This document shows, in pieces, positions 35,087 through 45,650 of a stretch of 64,000 nucleotides of DNA; position 1 is the first letter of the stretch; each line of letters begins with the position of its first letter. Position numbers and translations under genes: made by a program. A model generated the notes under the pieces. That model made no database searches, was not told the origin of the DNA, and worked only from the letters and a program-made list of their open reading frames with translations. This DNA is from Platycnemis pennipes. Lineage: Eukaryota > Arthropoda > Insecta > Odonata > Platycnemididae. Location: the NCBI GenBank assembly GCA_933228895.1, contig OW121846.1, forward strand, positions 79,000,064 to 79,064,063, read 5' to 3'.

Positions 35087-36066
35087 CTAATGATAACACA
35101 CAATATTGACTGTACCTTCAATGATTTTGAGGCCAGAATTCAGAAACCTCCTCTGCCCTTCAGATGGCTTTAACCTCATGACCTCGATGGCCTGGCCAAA
35201 CACTCCCACTAACATAGATGCCACCCACTTGGCTGCTGATGTGGCCACTCTTGCATCTGCCCAGGCTGCCTCTGAGCAAAACACCTCCCCCCCAAGGAAA
35301 ACCTTCCCAGCCACAGATTGCCCCACGGCTATATCCTTTAAATTGCCATTTATAATAGGTTTGGATCAACCGGATATGGGTGCCCTTTCTGAAAAATATT
35401 AAAAGAAACAACATCAGAGAGACCATTAAATGGTGCAATCACGAAGTGCTCTAAAATTATATAATCAGCACAGAAGAAATTTTACTTCGCATCAACACAT
35501 CCTTGAGCTCCCGTACTTTGAGGGCTCTCTAATAACATCGTCGAAGGTAAAGCCACTGCGTATACACCCGCATTAAGCGTTAGCTGCCTTCTTCTTCCCT
35601 CCATCCAGTATCTCACGATCCATATCGTTGGAAGCAACTATGACTTTCCTCCTATAAGCCACTCTCCCCTGACATTTTTCTCTCACAGGGTCCAAGAACG
35701 GCGCCTTGGCTTCAGCCTCCAATAAATTCCTCTTCGGGACCGACACTTGCTTCCCTGAAATCTTCGCTCTCAGAGCCTCTTGGGTTGCTAAAATAAAATA
35801 GTCATCTCATTGAGGAAATGCTTTCTCACCTGGAATGCGGAAGCAGATTTATTTCAGAAAAAAGGAAAAACAATCTTTGCATACTTATGAGCAAACTGTA
35901 GAACATGAACTGAATACATTTCCTCTCAGTCATTGTCGGTGAACCTCCCAGTTTGGTATATAAATACTTTTTCTTTTTTCCAGTTTCCTTCCTGAAAGTC
36001 TGGTAATTCCTCTAAATCGATTATTTCCCTCTTCCCATCAATCAAATACCTAATTTGGCCTTACAT
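35087..36066 (-). CDS. BEN-domain-like gene, at least three exons
   Basis: The minus-strand exons are inferred. One at about 35945-36066 reads YLIDGKREIIDLEELPDFQE. One at 35574-35790, after TTTTAG, reads SGKQVSVPKRNLLEAEAKA and RKVIVASNDMDREIL but ends at a stop (GKKKAANA). One at about 35087-35391, after TTTTTCAG, reads SVAGKVFLGGEVFCSEAAWA and AAKWVASMLVGVFGQAIEVM, resembling the start of a BEN domain (hydrophobic LGGGV, then a W). BEN domains bind DNA or chromatin proteins. An early stop at 35368-35370 in the last exon and the stop at 35574 suggest decay or alternative ends. It lies head to head with the tnp2-type gene starting at 36295. Confidence 0.5.
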
Positions 36067-36294
36067 CTTCAATAACTTCAATGGCAGCTTCTATTAAGCA
36101 CCACACAACCCCTTGCGCATGAGGTCCAAATAGAAGTGGAGGAAAATGGTGGAGGAAGCGCATGCACAATCGATAAGCTTCCCACACTGAACAAGTGAAG
36201 GTCGATATTCGCTACTTCAAATTTAGTCAATGGAGGACTTCCTGTGGACATATTTTTTCTTATCCTTGGTGTTCCATCTAAGCTTGTCATAGCA

Positions 36295-37378
36295 ATGCCA
36301 TACAAGCGTTGGCTGTGTGGAGAGGAGGTGCCAAGGAGTACTCGCCATCGTTGGACAAGAAGAAGAGTAGCCGCTGAGAAAGAATACTTAGAACGTCCCG
36401 CTAATGATTAGATGATAATTCATAACCCCTTCTTCATTTATCCAGTGTGCTTCCTAAGTAAGTTTGGTAAATGCAATAATTGCTGTATTGATTACTCCTT
36501 TTAATGAGTCTAATGTTCAAGTGAATGGTGAGAAGTTGTAATTGTTGTACGTTCCCTGATTAAATAGATTGAAGATCCTGCCCCTCCTTGTACTGCAACG
36601 GGTTGTACCAATGAGTCTGGCGACGATGACGAGTTTCCTTGGACAGAGTTACGCGATGAACTCCCGCTAATGATCAGGTGATAATTCCTAATCCCATCTT
36701 CATTTATCTACTCTGCACCCTAAATTAGTTTGGTAAATGTAATAATTGCTGCAATGATTAATCCTTTTAATGAGTCTTAGGTTCAAATTATTGGTGAGAA
36801 ATTGTAATTTTTATACTTTCCCTGATAAAATAGATTGAAAATGGAGATCCTGCCCCTTCTTGTACTGCAATCGGTAGCAGTGAGTCGGGCGACGATGACA
36901 AATTGCACTTAACATGGTTACGCGACAAACCGTCATCGTGCAATGTTGACATCGAAGGACATGAAAGTGTGTACTGCCCCACTCCCGGAGAGGAGCAATA
37001 TTTTCCTAATGCCACAGGGGAAGGATCAGCAGCTCTCAGTGAGGTGCTCTGTAAATGCACCCGAGTCACTCAAGGAGAGGCCCTTGTGCTTGGCGCTTGG
37101 AATACACCATTCTCTTATGTGGACGGCTATCTCTGATATTCTTCAGTTGGTAAATAGACTGTGGGGTAAGAATGTCCTGCCGTCCTCAAAGTACTTGTTC
37201 ATGAAGTACATGGAGGTGGGCAAGGAGAATTGTAAGTACCACGTACACTGCACAATATGTGAGAGGTATCTCGGTGTACAGACTGGATTTAAGGATGAAA
37301 TTGAATGTAAATGTAGCAAAGTAGTTTCTATGGAGTCTCTGTCATCCAGTTTTATATCTGTTCAACTTCGGTACCAGG
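36295..37378 (+). pseudogene. tnp2-type transposase, N-terminal part
   Basis: ATG at 36295 begins MPYKRWLCGEEVPRSTRHRW, a basic start typical of this family. Short acidic exons follow, after TAG at about 36567 and again at about 36833, reading DPAPPCTATG / DPAPSCTAIG, Asp/Glu-rich. The long block from 36943 contains WTAISDILQLVNRLWGKNVL and the zinc-type segment CKYHVHCTICERYLGVQ with CKCSK, then SLSSSFISVQLRYQ, which runs into the insertion at 37379. The frame shifts once near 37030. The Cys cluster (C-x4-C-x2-C ... C-x-C) is conserved in family members before the catalytic region. Confidence 0.62.
36397..36930 (+). repeat. 266 bp tandem duplication of an exon-intron unit
   Basis: Unit 1 starts CCCGCTAATGATTAGATGATA at 36397 and unit 2 starts CCCGCTAATGATCAGGTGATA at 36663. 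Each holds an intron (TTTGGTAAATG ... TAATAATTGCTG ... CCCTGAT) and an acidic exon (GATCCTGCCCC). The copies differ by scattered substitutions. The splice donor is AG|GTGATA in unit 2 but AG|ATGATA in unit 1. Confidence 0.8.
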
Positions 37379-38981
37379 TTACCCCACCAACACACTAACA
37401 TTAGAAAAACGTCAGTACAACGTTTTTTGGTTAGTGCACACCACTTTCGTTAGATTTCCTAACCACTCTAATGGCCAAGTTCTACAGCCGCGTCAAGTGG
37501 TTTGAGAAAAAACACTAAAGTAACGTTCGCCGCAAACCTATGTCTGGTCGAGGAGGGGGCCGGTTCCGAGCATTGCAGCTCTCCGTCAAACTTCGGTCAC
37601 CTTCGGGAGCCATCGACACATGGCAGATGCTTTGCCATTGCCTCCTTTAATAAAAGTATTATATTAGTATTAAAGGATTATTATTATACTAGTATTAAAG
37701 GAGGCCATGACTACAATCGATGTCTTGCAAACAAGATCGACTTCGACCACCTCAAAATTCAAAATGGCAGTTGTTGATAAGCCGGAAACATAAGAAAGAA
37801 CTATCTCCTCTAATATTTACATTTTCTTGTAATTTGTGATCAAAGAAGCTTACATTTAAATTCTAATGGACAATTAAGTTACGGTGAGTACCTAAATGAT
37901 TGTTATGACAAGTGGTTGCGTTGAAGATTATTTATGAATTTCTCAGTTTTCATCTGCCTTCCATGCTGACTTTTTGAATTTCTGATACAGGAATTGAGTC
38001 TGTTTATCATTTTTCAGGCACATAAATTCATTAACAAGTTGGGACGTTAGCAGTGAGCCAACGACAATTCAAATCATCATTCAAGTACTTGGCAAACATG
38101 GAAATGTTTTGTGTGTGTTATGACAGTGCAGTGATTGACTTACGATGATATTTGAACGAACCACTTGTTGGAAAAATATAGTATCAGTTTTTAGAAGAGC
38201 GTTGTTTTTTTTAAAGACAGCTGGTTGTTGTACACCCAGATCAACCATTTAAATTTAAATGTTACGGAAAAATCAAGCTTGATCGCTATTTTTTATTCAC
38301 ATGCCATGTAGTTTGACATTGGCCATTATGCCTAATTGTTGTCATTGGAGATTATGCCCAATTATTTGAATCTTATGTGTTACAAAATCAAGTGAACGCA
38401 ATGGTTGAAAATGAAAATAGTGTCAATAAATGAAATTTATTTTACTAACAAACAGTCGTTTTTGTTTACTATCATCTTAACTCGCATAAATGTGTTATTG
38501 AAGTTGTGAATTCGCTATGTGACATCAAGAAGCGGCAGACGTGCACGAATTTAGCAGGGCCTAAGTCTGTGTATAGTTAACGTGTACCAAATTATTCCGA
38601 ATCAAATTATGTGATCTGCTCTATCGAAACCGAAGTTGGGTAGTTCCTCAACTTTTTCAGTGCTTATTCTGCAAATAATAAGTTCTTCTAGTTTGCTTTA
38701 AATTGTTTGACAAAGATCCTGCTGGTCTTACTAGATATGTTGAACAGAATAATATGCGATTAGAGTGCTATGCACGTGATATATAATTTTAAATAATTCC
38801 CTTTGTGCAGTGTGGGGAGTTACATTCTCGTTTTATGTTGTCGTTATTTTAACGTTATCCCCAAACTGTTAGCTCTAATTGTAAAAAAAATGTTCGGATG
38901 GTTGGACATAACATGTTTCAAACTGTGTTCGTTCGAACCTTATACTATCGTAATTCTAACGTTTTTGTGTTGGTGGGGTAA
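37379..38981. mobile_element. 1.6 kb insertion with TIR TTACCCCACCAACACA and 3 bp duplication AGG
   Basis: The left end is TTACCCCACCAACACA at 37379. The right end, inverted, is TTACCCCACCAACACA at 38966-38981. AGG occurs at 37376-37378 and 38982-38984. Removal rejoins SVQLRYQ to GLLSDENLVSILDY of the tnp2-type protein, with a one-base frame difference. The interior holds an inverted TA-rich motif near 37645-37705 (AAAGTATTATATTAGTATTA) and a copy of another repeat family at 37710-38817. It has no coding capacity. Confidence 0.7.
37710..38817 (+). repeat. Left-truncated copy of the 55928-57362 repeat family
   Basis: It aligns collinearly with 56040-57362. Shared landmarks are ATCGATGTCTTGCAAACAAG, AGTTACGGTGAGTACCTAAA and CAGACGTGCAC, and both end CCCTTTGTGC(A/T)GTGTGGG. 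It lacks about 110 bp at the left and about 200 bp near the right end compared with the other copy. There is no coding content. Confidence 0.8.
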
Positions 38982-38984
38982 AGG

Positions 38985-40469
38985 TCTCCTCAGCGATGAG
39001 AATCTTGTCAGTATATTGGACTATTGACATAATAGGAAATAAGTAAGGTCCGATACATTAGAGGACATTTACGATGGCTTGGTTAATAAAAGTTTAAGTC
39101 AACCAGGTGGAATTTTGTGGGAAAGGCATAATCTGTTTTACTGCTTCAATACTGATGGCATACCCATTGGGAAGTCATCAAAACAGAGCATGTGGCCAAT
39201 ATATGTCATGATTGATATACTGCCACCCATTGTACGTGCAAGGCATATGCTTTTAGTTGGTCTTTGGGTTGGTAATAAGGAACCGAATATGAGAGTTTTT
39301 TTGCAGCCATTTGTTGAGGAAGCTAACACCCTAAGCAAAGCAGGTCTTTCATGGATTTATCGTGGCAATAAAGTTAACAGTAAAATTATTCCAATTTGTG
39401 CTGTCGTAGACTCAGTTGCTCTTTGCTCCATACTTAACATGACACAATTTAATGAGTATCATGGTTGTACAATATGTTATCAGCGAGGGGTATTGGTGAA
39501 TGACCAAGTGCGATTTCCATTCTCATTAACTGAAAAGGATAGGACTCATGAGGAAATTGTTTCTGCCATGAGAGATATTGTTGCACTGAAAGATGCAAAT
39601 CCTAAGGGAACTATAATGGTTGTGAAAGGTCCCTCCCCATTGATGAATTTGCTTTACTTTAATCTTGTTGAAGGCCCTGTAGGTGAATATATGCATTTAC
39701 TTGGTGCTGTGACGAAGTACACTGCTTTACTCTTAACATCAGCTCAGGAGGATTATTACATTGGCTCTCCTAATAAAATATCAGTGGTTGATGACTGGCT
39801 TCTTTCCATCAAACCTCCATCCTCTATTACCTGTACTCCTCGAAGTATTAAAGACTGGAGGCTTTGGAAGGCATCAGAGTGGGGATCCTGGCTGATTTTC
39901 TATTGCTTGCTTTGTCTGGACTCTCTTCTACCCAACAAATAACTGCATCACTTTGCCATGCTTAGCTCTGCCTTCCATATTCTTCTATAGAGGTCAGTTT
40001 CTGACAGAGAGCTGGAGGATGCACAAGGAATGCTTCAGAATTTTCTTTCTTTATGATAAATATTTTGGTGAAATTCATATGGTTTACAATGTCCATCTCC
40101 TTGCCCATGTGCCGAAGGGTGTCAGGAATTGGGGGCCTCTTTTGACACACAATGCTTTCCCTTATGAAAATCAAAACAGAATATTGCTTCAAATGAGGAA
40201 GAATCCCACATTTGTGGCTCAAGAAGTTGTGAGGAAATATCTTCATTTCAAGGTACTACCTTCATTTTGCAAATCAGTTGATGCTGGTGAAGAAACAATA
40301 GCATACTGTCAAACACTCACTGGTAAATTCTCCATGGTGTGTCATTCAGATAGGCCCAAAGTAATGGGAAAGGTTTTGCAGTACACTTTGAATGGTGAGG
40401 AGCTGGCCTCTATTAAAAACATTGGGCTGGATGGAATATCAAAGGTGGAGAGGTATTCCGAAATGTTGT
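38985..40469 (+). pseudogene. tnp2-type transposase, catalytic part
   Basis: The frame GLLSDENLVSILDY is followed by LEDIYDGLVNKSLSQPGG, then LFYCFNTDGIPIGKSSKQSM and WPIYVM. The FNTDG Asp is a likely catalytic residue. VDSVALCSILNMTQFNEYHG plus CTICYQRG form the family's Cys motif. MHLLGAVTKY, a gap with stops near 39940-39990, VYNVHLLAHVPKGVRNWGPL and HNAFPYENQNRILL follow, then a C-terminal region ending EMLFN at the TTAA where the next element entered. Stops near 39023, 39940 and 39990 break it. The domain order parallels the protein at 19107-21919. Confidence 0.72.
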
Positions 40470-40473
40470 TTAA

Positions 40474-43139
40474 CACGTTCACTGCGGCGTGACCCACCGG
40501 TGGGTCACACTAATCCACCTAGTGCCGCCGCCATAAAATTCTTTGAATTGTCATAACTTGGGAGGAGTGTTGTGAGAGTAGGAATTGAGAACTTCTCGAA
40601 TGACTTCACCCAGAGGTTAGTCACAGTTCAAATAATAGACCAGTAATTGACACTTACAAGGGGAGTGTCCGAGTTCCGGGTCTAGGATTTTGACGAAAAT
40701 TGCCAGGCAGGTAGTCCTTGATGAGTTATTTACGAATCACCCCCCATATAGGGTTATATATCCAGAAACTTCGTCAAAAAACGAGTTTGAAATATTTGAT
40801 TGCAAATATAAAGCCAATAATTAGCCATGTTTAATCAGTGCAATTTGGGTTAGGGGTAAAGTACTCGCTTCACAAAGTCGACGTCCCAAGTTCGAGACTC
40901 TTCGTGATCTACTTTTTTTTCATCACAATTTCGTAGTACGACTTTCCCTGGTTTTACACATTTTTAATCTGTTTACCCGGGATGCATTTTAACTATTTTA
41001 CGTAATAATTACGTAATTTGCTAAAATTACGTAATTAGTAGGTAAAATAGTTAATTACGTTATTTCCCTATATCACGTAATTAGTACGTGGCGGAATTAC
41101 TTCCGCACGCCCTGTCGTTTTTTGTGTATGACATTTTAACGGAAGAGCATGAAGTGTGATCGTGATTTTGAATTTCCGTATCTTTGGCCACGCAGTCCCG
41201 ACGCACGTACAACACTTGTACTAATTTGCCTGGTGCCGTTATTGTTCAGCGCTGTGCTTTTTTGGAAAAACTAATCGCAAGAGAAAAAAAGAATTTAGGT
41301 TTTGTAATCATACAATTGTAAGTATCTACCGCAATGTTCGGGTGATTCTAACATGCTCCTGAAAAGGTGCAATACATTAATTCTTCAAAATTAATTGTTG
41401 CCGCTGGTTTTTTTATCAATTTCCACGCGACGTCCTTGATTCGAAACTCTCTCCCACCCGAATATTTCGCCCGATCACCCGAACATTTCGGTAGATACTT
41501 AAAATTATATGATTACAGAGCTTAAGTTCTTTTTTTTCTCTTGCGATTAGTTTTTCCAAAAAAGTACAGCGCTGGAAAATCACGGCACCAGGCGAATTAG
41601 AACAAGTGTTGTACGTGCGTCGGGACTGCGTGGCCAATGATACGGAAATTCAAAATCACGATCACACTTCATGCTCTTCCGTTAAAATTTCATACACAAA
41701 AATCGACAGGGCGTGCGGAAGTAATTCCGCCACGTACTAATTACGTGATATAGGGAAATAACGTAATTAACTATTTTACCTACTAATTACGTAATTTTAG
41801 CAAATTACTTAATTATTACGTAAAATAGTTAAAATGCATCCCGGGTAAACAGATTAAAAATGTGTAAAACCAGGGAAAGTCATACTACGAAATTGTGATG
41901 AAAAAAAAATTGGACTCGAAGAGTCTCGAACTTGGGACGTCGACATTGTGAAGCGAGTACTTTACCCCTAACCCAAACTGCACTGATTAAACATGGCTAA
42001 TTATTGGCTTTATATTTGCAATCAAATATTTCAAACTCGTTTTTTGACGAAGTTTCTGGATATATAACCCTATATGGGGGGTGATTCGTAAATAACTCAT
42101 CAAGGACTACCTGCCTGGCAATTTTCGTCAAAATCCTAGACCCGGAACTCGGACACTCCCCTTGTTAGTGTGACCAGTGGGTCACACTAACTGAAACTTT
42201 TTTCAGTGTGAGCGGTGTGGCCCACCGGTGGGTCATGAACAAATTTACATATTAGCTTATTATATCAAAAATATGTTTATTTTTGGTTTTATTTTTGTTT
42301 TTTTTTCAAGTTTATGCAATTTTTATACATAAGGATGAACAATACTTGATATAGTAAAACATTTCAACTTATTAAAAATAATGAAAATGTTTAGGAAAAT
42401 TTTTTCTCATCAACCTCTTGGCTGTCCGTGAGTTGCTCGTAAACTAAACAGTCCAAACTTCACTCGCCCGACTGTGTGAGAGATTGAGACTCTCTTCCTT
42501 CCCCCGCCCCTCCCTCTACAGAAGGGCAATTGGGAAAGGGTCGCATAGAGTTCTTGAGCCAATCCCTCAGTGGTGGATGAGTGACCGTGCCCTTGCCAGG
42601 TGAACATCTTCCGAAATGCAGAGACTGCTTTTTTCTGAGTGAGACAAACCACTATGTACTCCAAAGGATCCCCCTTCCCTTTTCTTAGAGTGTGAGCAGG
42701 GCTGGGGAATCGATGACGAATGGATGGGCTTCTACGTCTCACAGACGGGCGCGAACAAGGGCAGGGGCAATAAACAGAGATGGGTGGGAGTCTCCTGGGT
42801 TTTCCGAATGTCAGAAAATCTTTACCATGTGCATTGTTTTGTTGCCCCTCTCTTCCCCCATCCTTACTCTGAGGTCGAGCCGATAGCTTGCCCCACATGG
42901 CCGGTGGAGGGGTGGACTAGGGCGAGGCTGGGAGTCGCCTCCCCCAGTCTTCCTCTAATCTCAGGAAACAGCTGAGTGTTGCTGCTTCAACCACCATCCC
43001 TCGGCGGTGGCCAGAAGCTCGGAAGGACTGTGACCCACTGGTGGGTCACACCACCCATGCAAAAGGCTGAGTGTGATCCACCGGTGGGTAAGGTGGTGCT
43101 GTGAGGGGTAGGGCTTTAATCAGCCCTGCAGTGAACGTG
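40474..43139. mobile_element. Non-autonomous piggyBac-type element at TTAA
   Basis: TTAA flanks it at 40470-40473 and 43140-43143. The ends are CACGTTCACTGC inverted to GCAGTGAACGTG. Subterminal palindromes GTGACCCACCGGTGGGTCAC occur at 40489-40508, with variants near 42170, 42217, 43030 and 43072. No transposase is present. It carries an inverted-repeat unit (40658-42163). Excision would leave the tnp2-type frame EMLFNGVRYTCQ uninterrupted. Frame 42410-42898 (minus) is open for 162 codons but shows no motif. Confidence 0.88.
40658..42163. repeat. 1.5 kb foldback unit with tRNA-like modules in both arms
   Basis: Arms of about 690 bp (40658-41353 and 41476-42163) are inverted copies beginning AAGGGGAGTGTCCGAGTTCC. 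Each arm holds a tRNA-like stretch (left 40848-40915) with GGGGTAAAGTACTCGCTTCA and a B-box-like AGTTCGAGACTC, followed by an oligo-T run at 40913-40920, which is a possible polymerase III stop. Runs of ACGTAATTA are also shared. Flanking bases CACTTAC and GTTAGTG are themselves nearly inverted, so no clean target duplication is seen. Confidence 0.78.
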
Positions 43140-43143
43140 TTAA

Positions 43144-43355
43144 TGGAGTTCGGTATACCTGCCAATCTTATGCAGCGGAATTTAAGTCAGATGACTCCGT
43201 CATTGGCTTCTACCAGGGTAAAAGGGGGAAGGTAATCAGTATCTGCTCAATACCTCATGGTAGTCAGTGTCATAACATATTAATAGTAAAGGAAATTATT
43301 CTTGACCCAAAACCAGTTTTTCCTCACAGGGCTGTTAAAATAAACCATATAAGAT
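43144..43355 (+). pseudogene. tnp2-type transposase, C-terminal part
   Basis: Directly after the piggyBac-type insertion the interrupted frame continues NGVRYTCQSYAAEFKSDDSV and IGFYQGKRGKVISICSI, ending RAVKINHIR at a stop near 43352. This matches the C-terminal portion of tnp2-type proteins of this family. It confirms that 40474-43139 is an insertion into an exon. Confidence 0.7.
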
Positions 43356-44450
43356 GATGTGCTCAAGATGGAAACCTCATTGCCACAACACAATATGATA
43401 TCAATGGACAACAAGTAGGCATTAACATGTCTTATGGTAGTTGTGTGCGAAGTTCCATATGGTTGCTATGGCGAGTAAGTTTGTTTGAGCAATCTGTAAT
43501 AATACACTTTTATGGACAATGCCTATGTATGGAGTTCATGAATAAACTGATATTGTCCACGCCTTTAAAATGTGTTGTTATGATTCCACTAATTTCTCCT
43601 TGATAACGCTCTTGCCTTTAGTGATTCCAGTCAATGTTGTCGCACAACGGTTGATGTTTCTCATAATAAGGCCAGTTATCTTCATTTGCTACACCCAGTG
43701 ATCCATCATCTTCCAGCCAGTGACTTAGGCAGCAGGGCTTTCCTCACTGGAAGGATCACTGGGTAGAGTCCGATTGAAAGCTGGTGGCACCTAAATGCAC
43801 GGAACGATAGCGAGTGGAGGGGAATGTGCCTTTAGGGGCGGTAGTTTGGAGGGGAAGGCAAGTATATACCCCTCCGCTCGGGAGCGTAGGGGAAGGCTGG
43901 GTCTCAGTGTAGCCAACACAAGAGAATTTTTTCATAGTAGCAAGCACGCTCTCAGCCTGCAATTTTTATTTTCATAGTAACATTTATTACAATGTCCCCA
44001 GCCTTAACCGTGGGAAGCCTGGTCGCCCCACCAAACCTATCTCCGGCAAGTTAATTCTTGTTCTCGCGAATGTCAAATTCAAATTTGGAGAAGTGAAGGG
44101 ACTAAAAGTTTGAAAATATTAGAGTATGGTTAATAAATACACATTATATAAATAACAGTTGCATTTATTTTATAAAAGAATGCAATGTAGGCAAGTAAAC
44201 AAGGGAAGAAACTATGAAGGTCATGGCTGGAATTTTAAATATCGGAATGGTCGCGTGTATGTCAGAAATACAAAGTTGACCTGAGGAAGAACAGTGACAA
44301 CTTACTGGACATCAGAATAAGATATAAGTAAAGCAATGGAATCTGGAATGAATAGAAAAGGAAGGCACAGTGTAGTGCATACAATGTTATACAATTTTAG
44401 ACCGGATTCACCTCGTGTGTATCTCCTGCATACGCGCGACCATCGGAGGG
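43356..44450. other. Stretch without a supported gene
   Basis: Contains an inverted pair ACCCAGTGATCC / GGATCACTGGGT at about 43694 and 43754, and a GC-richer region at 43780-43910 with short open frames on both strands lacking motifs. The 3' boundary of the tnp2-type element may lie here but was not identified. Confidence 0.45.
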
Positions 44451-45464
44451 TTAATAATCACTTTCAGAATCAGAAAAACTCTCATATTCAGTCTCGGACA
44501 GAGTAATTAAAAGTTCATTCTCGGCTTCATCATGCACCATTTCATTGCTTATATAATTGTTTTCCACCTCTTTGACCTTTTCACACACTTTGCACCACTC
44601 GTCCTTACCAATTGCAGCACTTTTTTCCTGAACCAGAACTTTCACATCGTCCAATTTAAAGGAAACGTCGTGCATTGCCACCCAATTTTTTAAAATTCCC
44701 CATATCTTTCAAATCGGGTTGAGCTCCGGATGGTAGGGAGGCAACCTAACTGTCGAATGTCCATATTCAGCCAGAATACTGTCCACCTGGTATATCACAG
44801 ACCCCCTATTTCTTTTAATTTTTGCAAATAACTCAATCTTTGTATCCTTCGCTGAGTATTCCACCCCTCTGGTGTCCAGCCACGCCTTCATGGCATCCTT
44901 TTTAGCACTCATGCTTGGACTGCGATTCTGTTGTTTATATTGTGATACGACGCGTTGTCCAACACAACCACAGAGTTATGCGGCAGGTTTGGGATGAGAT
45001 GATTTCTTAGCCACTTAAAATAGTTTTCATGATTCATGTCACCGTGATAATCCCCTGTTTTCAGGCCTGATTTAAATACTAGTAGAGCTCCTGGAATGAA
45101 TCCCATTTCTCCACCTGTAAAAATGATAACTTTTTATAAACATCAACTCTACGAAGCATATTTCAGGGTCAGTAATGAGTCATCTATGTCAGTTTAAAAA
45201 TTACTTCCTATACTAACCAGCATGAACGATAATTAATCTCTGTCCCTTAGATACAGGTGCTCTCAGCCCATGTGCATCTCCACTCGTCCACTGGAAGGGC
45301 GTTGTGTGGGATGAGTGGATGTAAGTTTCATCGGTAAATAGTATGGGTCGCCCTTCTTCTCTGAATTTCATGATTTTCCGCAGATGCAGAGTTCTTAAGT
45401 ATAACATGCTGACTTGCTGACATCCACTCAAAGTCATTTTAAAAAATACATCTGGAAAGACCAA
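44451..45464 (-). pseudogene. Tc1/mariner-like (IS630 superfamily) transposase
   Basis: Two inferred exons (45464-45218 and 45114-44451) flank a 103 bp GT-AG intron at 45115-45217 that joins IVHAG to GEMGF in phase. The catalytic triad region is visible: ILFTDETYIHSS (first Asp), NSVVVLDNASYHN (second Asp), and RLPPYHPELNPI, where the third acidic residue should follow. At that position a TGA stop stands (about 44711). After it KIWGIL and NWVAMHDVSFKLDDV continue in frame, to an acidic tail TEYESFSDSESDY. The N-terminal helix-turn-helix region was not found upstream. No TIRs were seen. The copy is inactive. Confidence 0.78.
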
Positions 45465-45650
45465 AATGGATGATGAGGTCTGAAAAAGAACATATCAGAT
45501 GACAAAATATGGTGAGTTGAAATTACATTAAAGGAATTTATTACAGACATGAGAAATCAGACTAAATATTTTTATTGTGGTCGAGTGTGGATGGAACACT
45601 AAAAACAATTGGAGCCAGCTCTCGCAATGGAAACAGTAATAAATTACAAA

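Larger units (their letters stand above)
36295..43355 (+). mobile_element. Second tnp2-type transposon gene region, multiply interrupted
   Basis: The coding blocks at 36295-36409, 36568-36680, 36834-37378, 38985-40469 and 43144-43355 read in order through one tnp2-like transposase. Two insertions (37379-38981 and 40474-43139) and a 266 bp tandem duplication interrupt them. The termini of this element were not found. The gene is related to, but clearly different from, that at 19107-21919. Confidence 0.72.

Noticed and set aside
40848..40915. Candidate functional tRNA gene (Val-like loop TTCACAA)
   Set aside because: Arms do not pair well enough by eye for a cloverleaf, and it lies in a repeat; described as tRNA-like only.
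42410..42898. 162-codon minus-strand open frame in the piggyBac-type element
   Set aside because: Arg/Ser/Pro-rich translation of GC-rich DNA, with no conserved motif or splice context, and overlapping open frames on the other strand.
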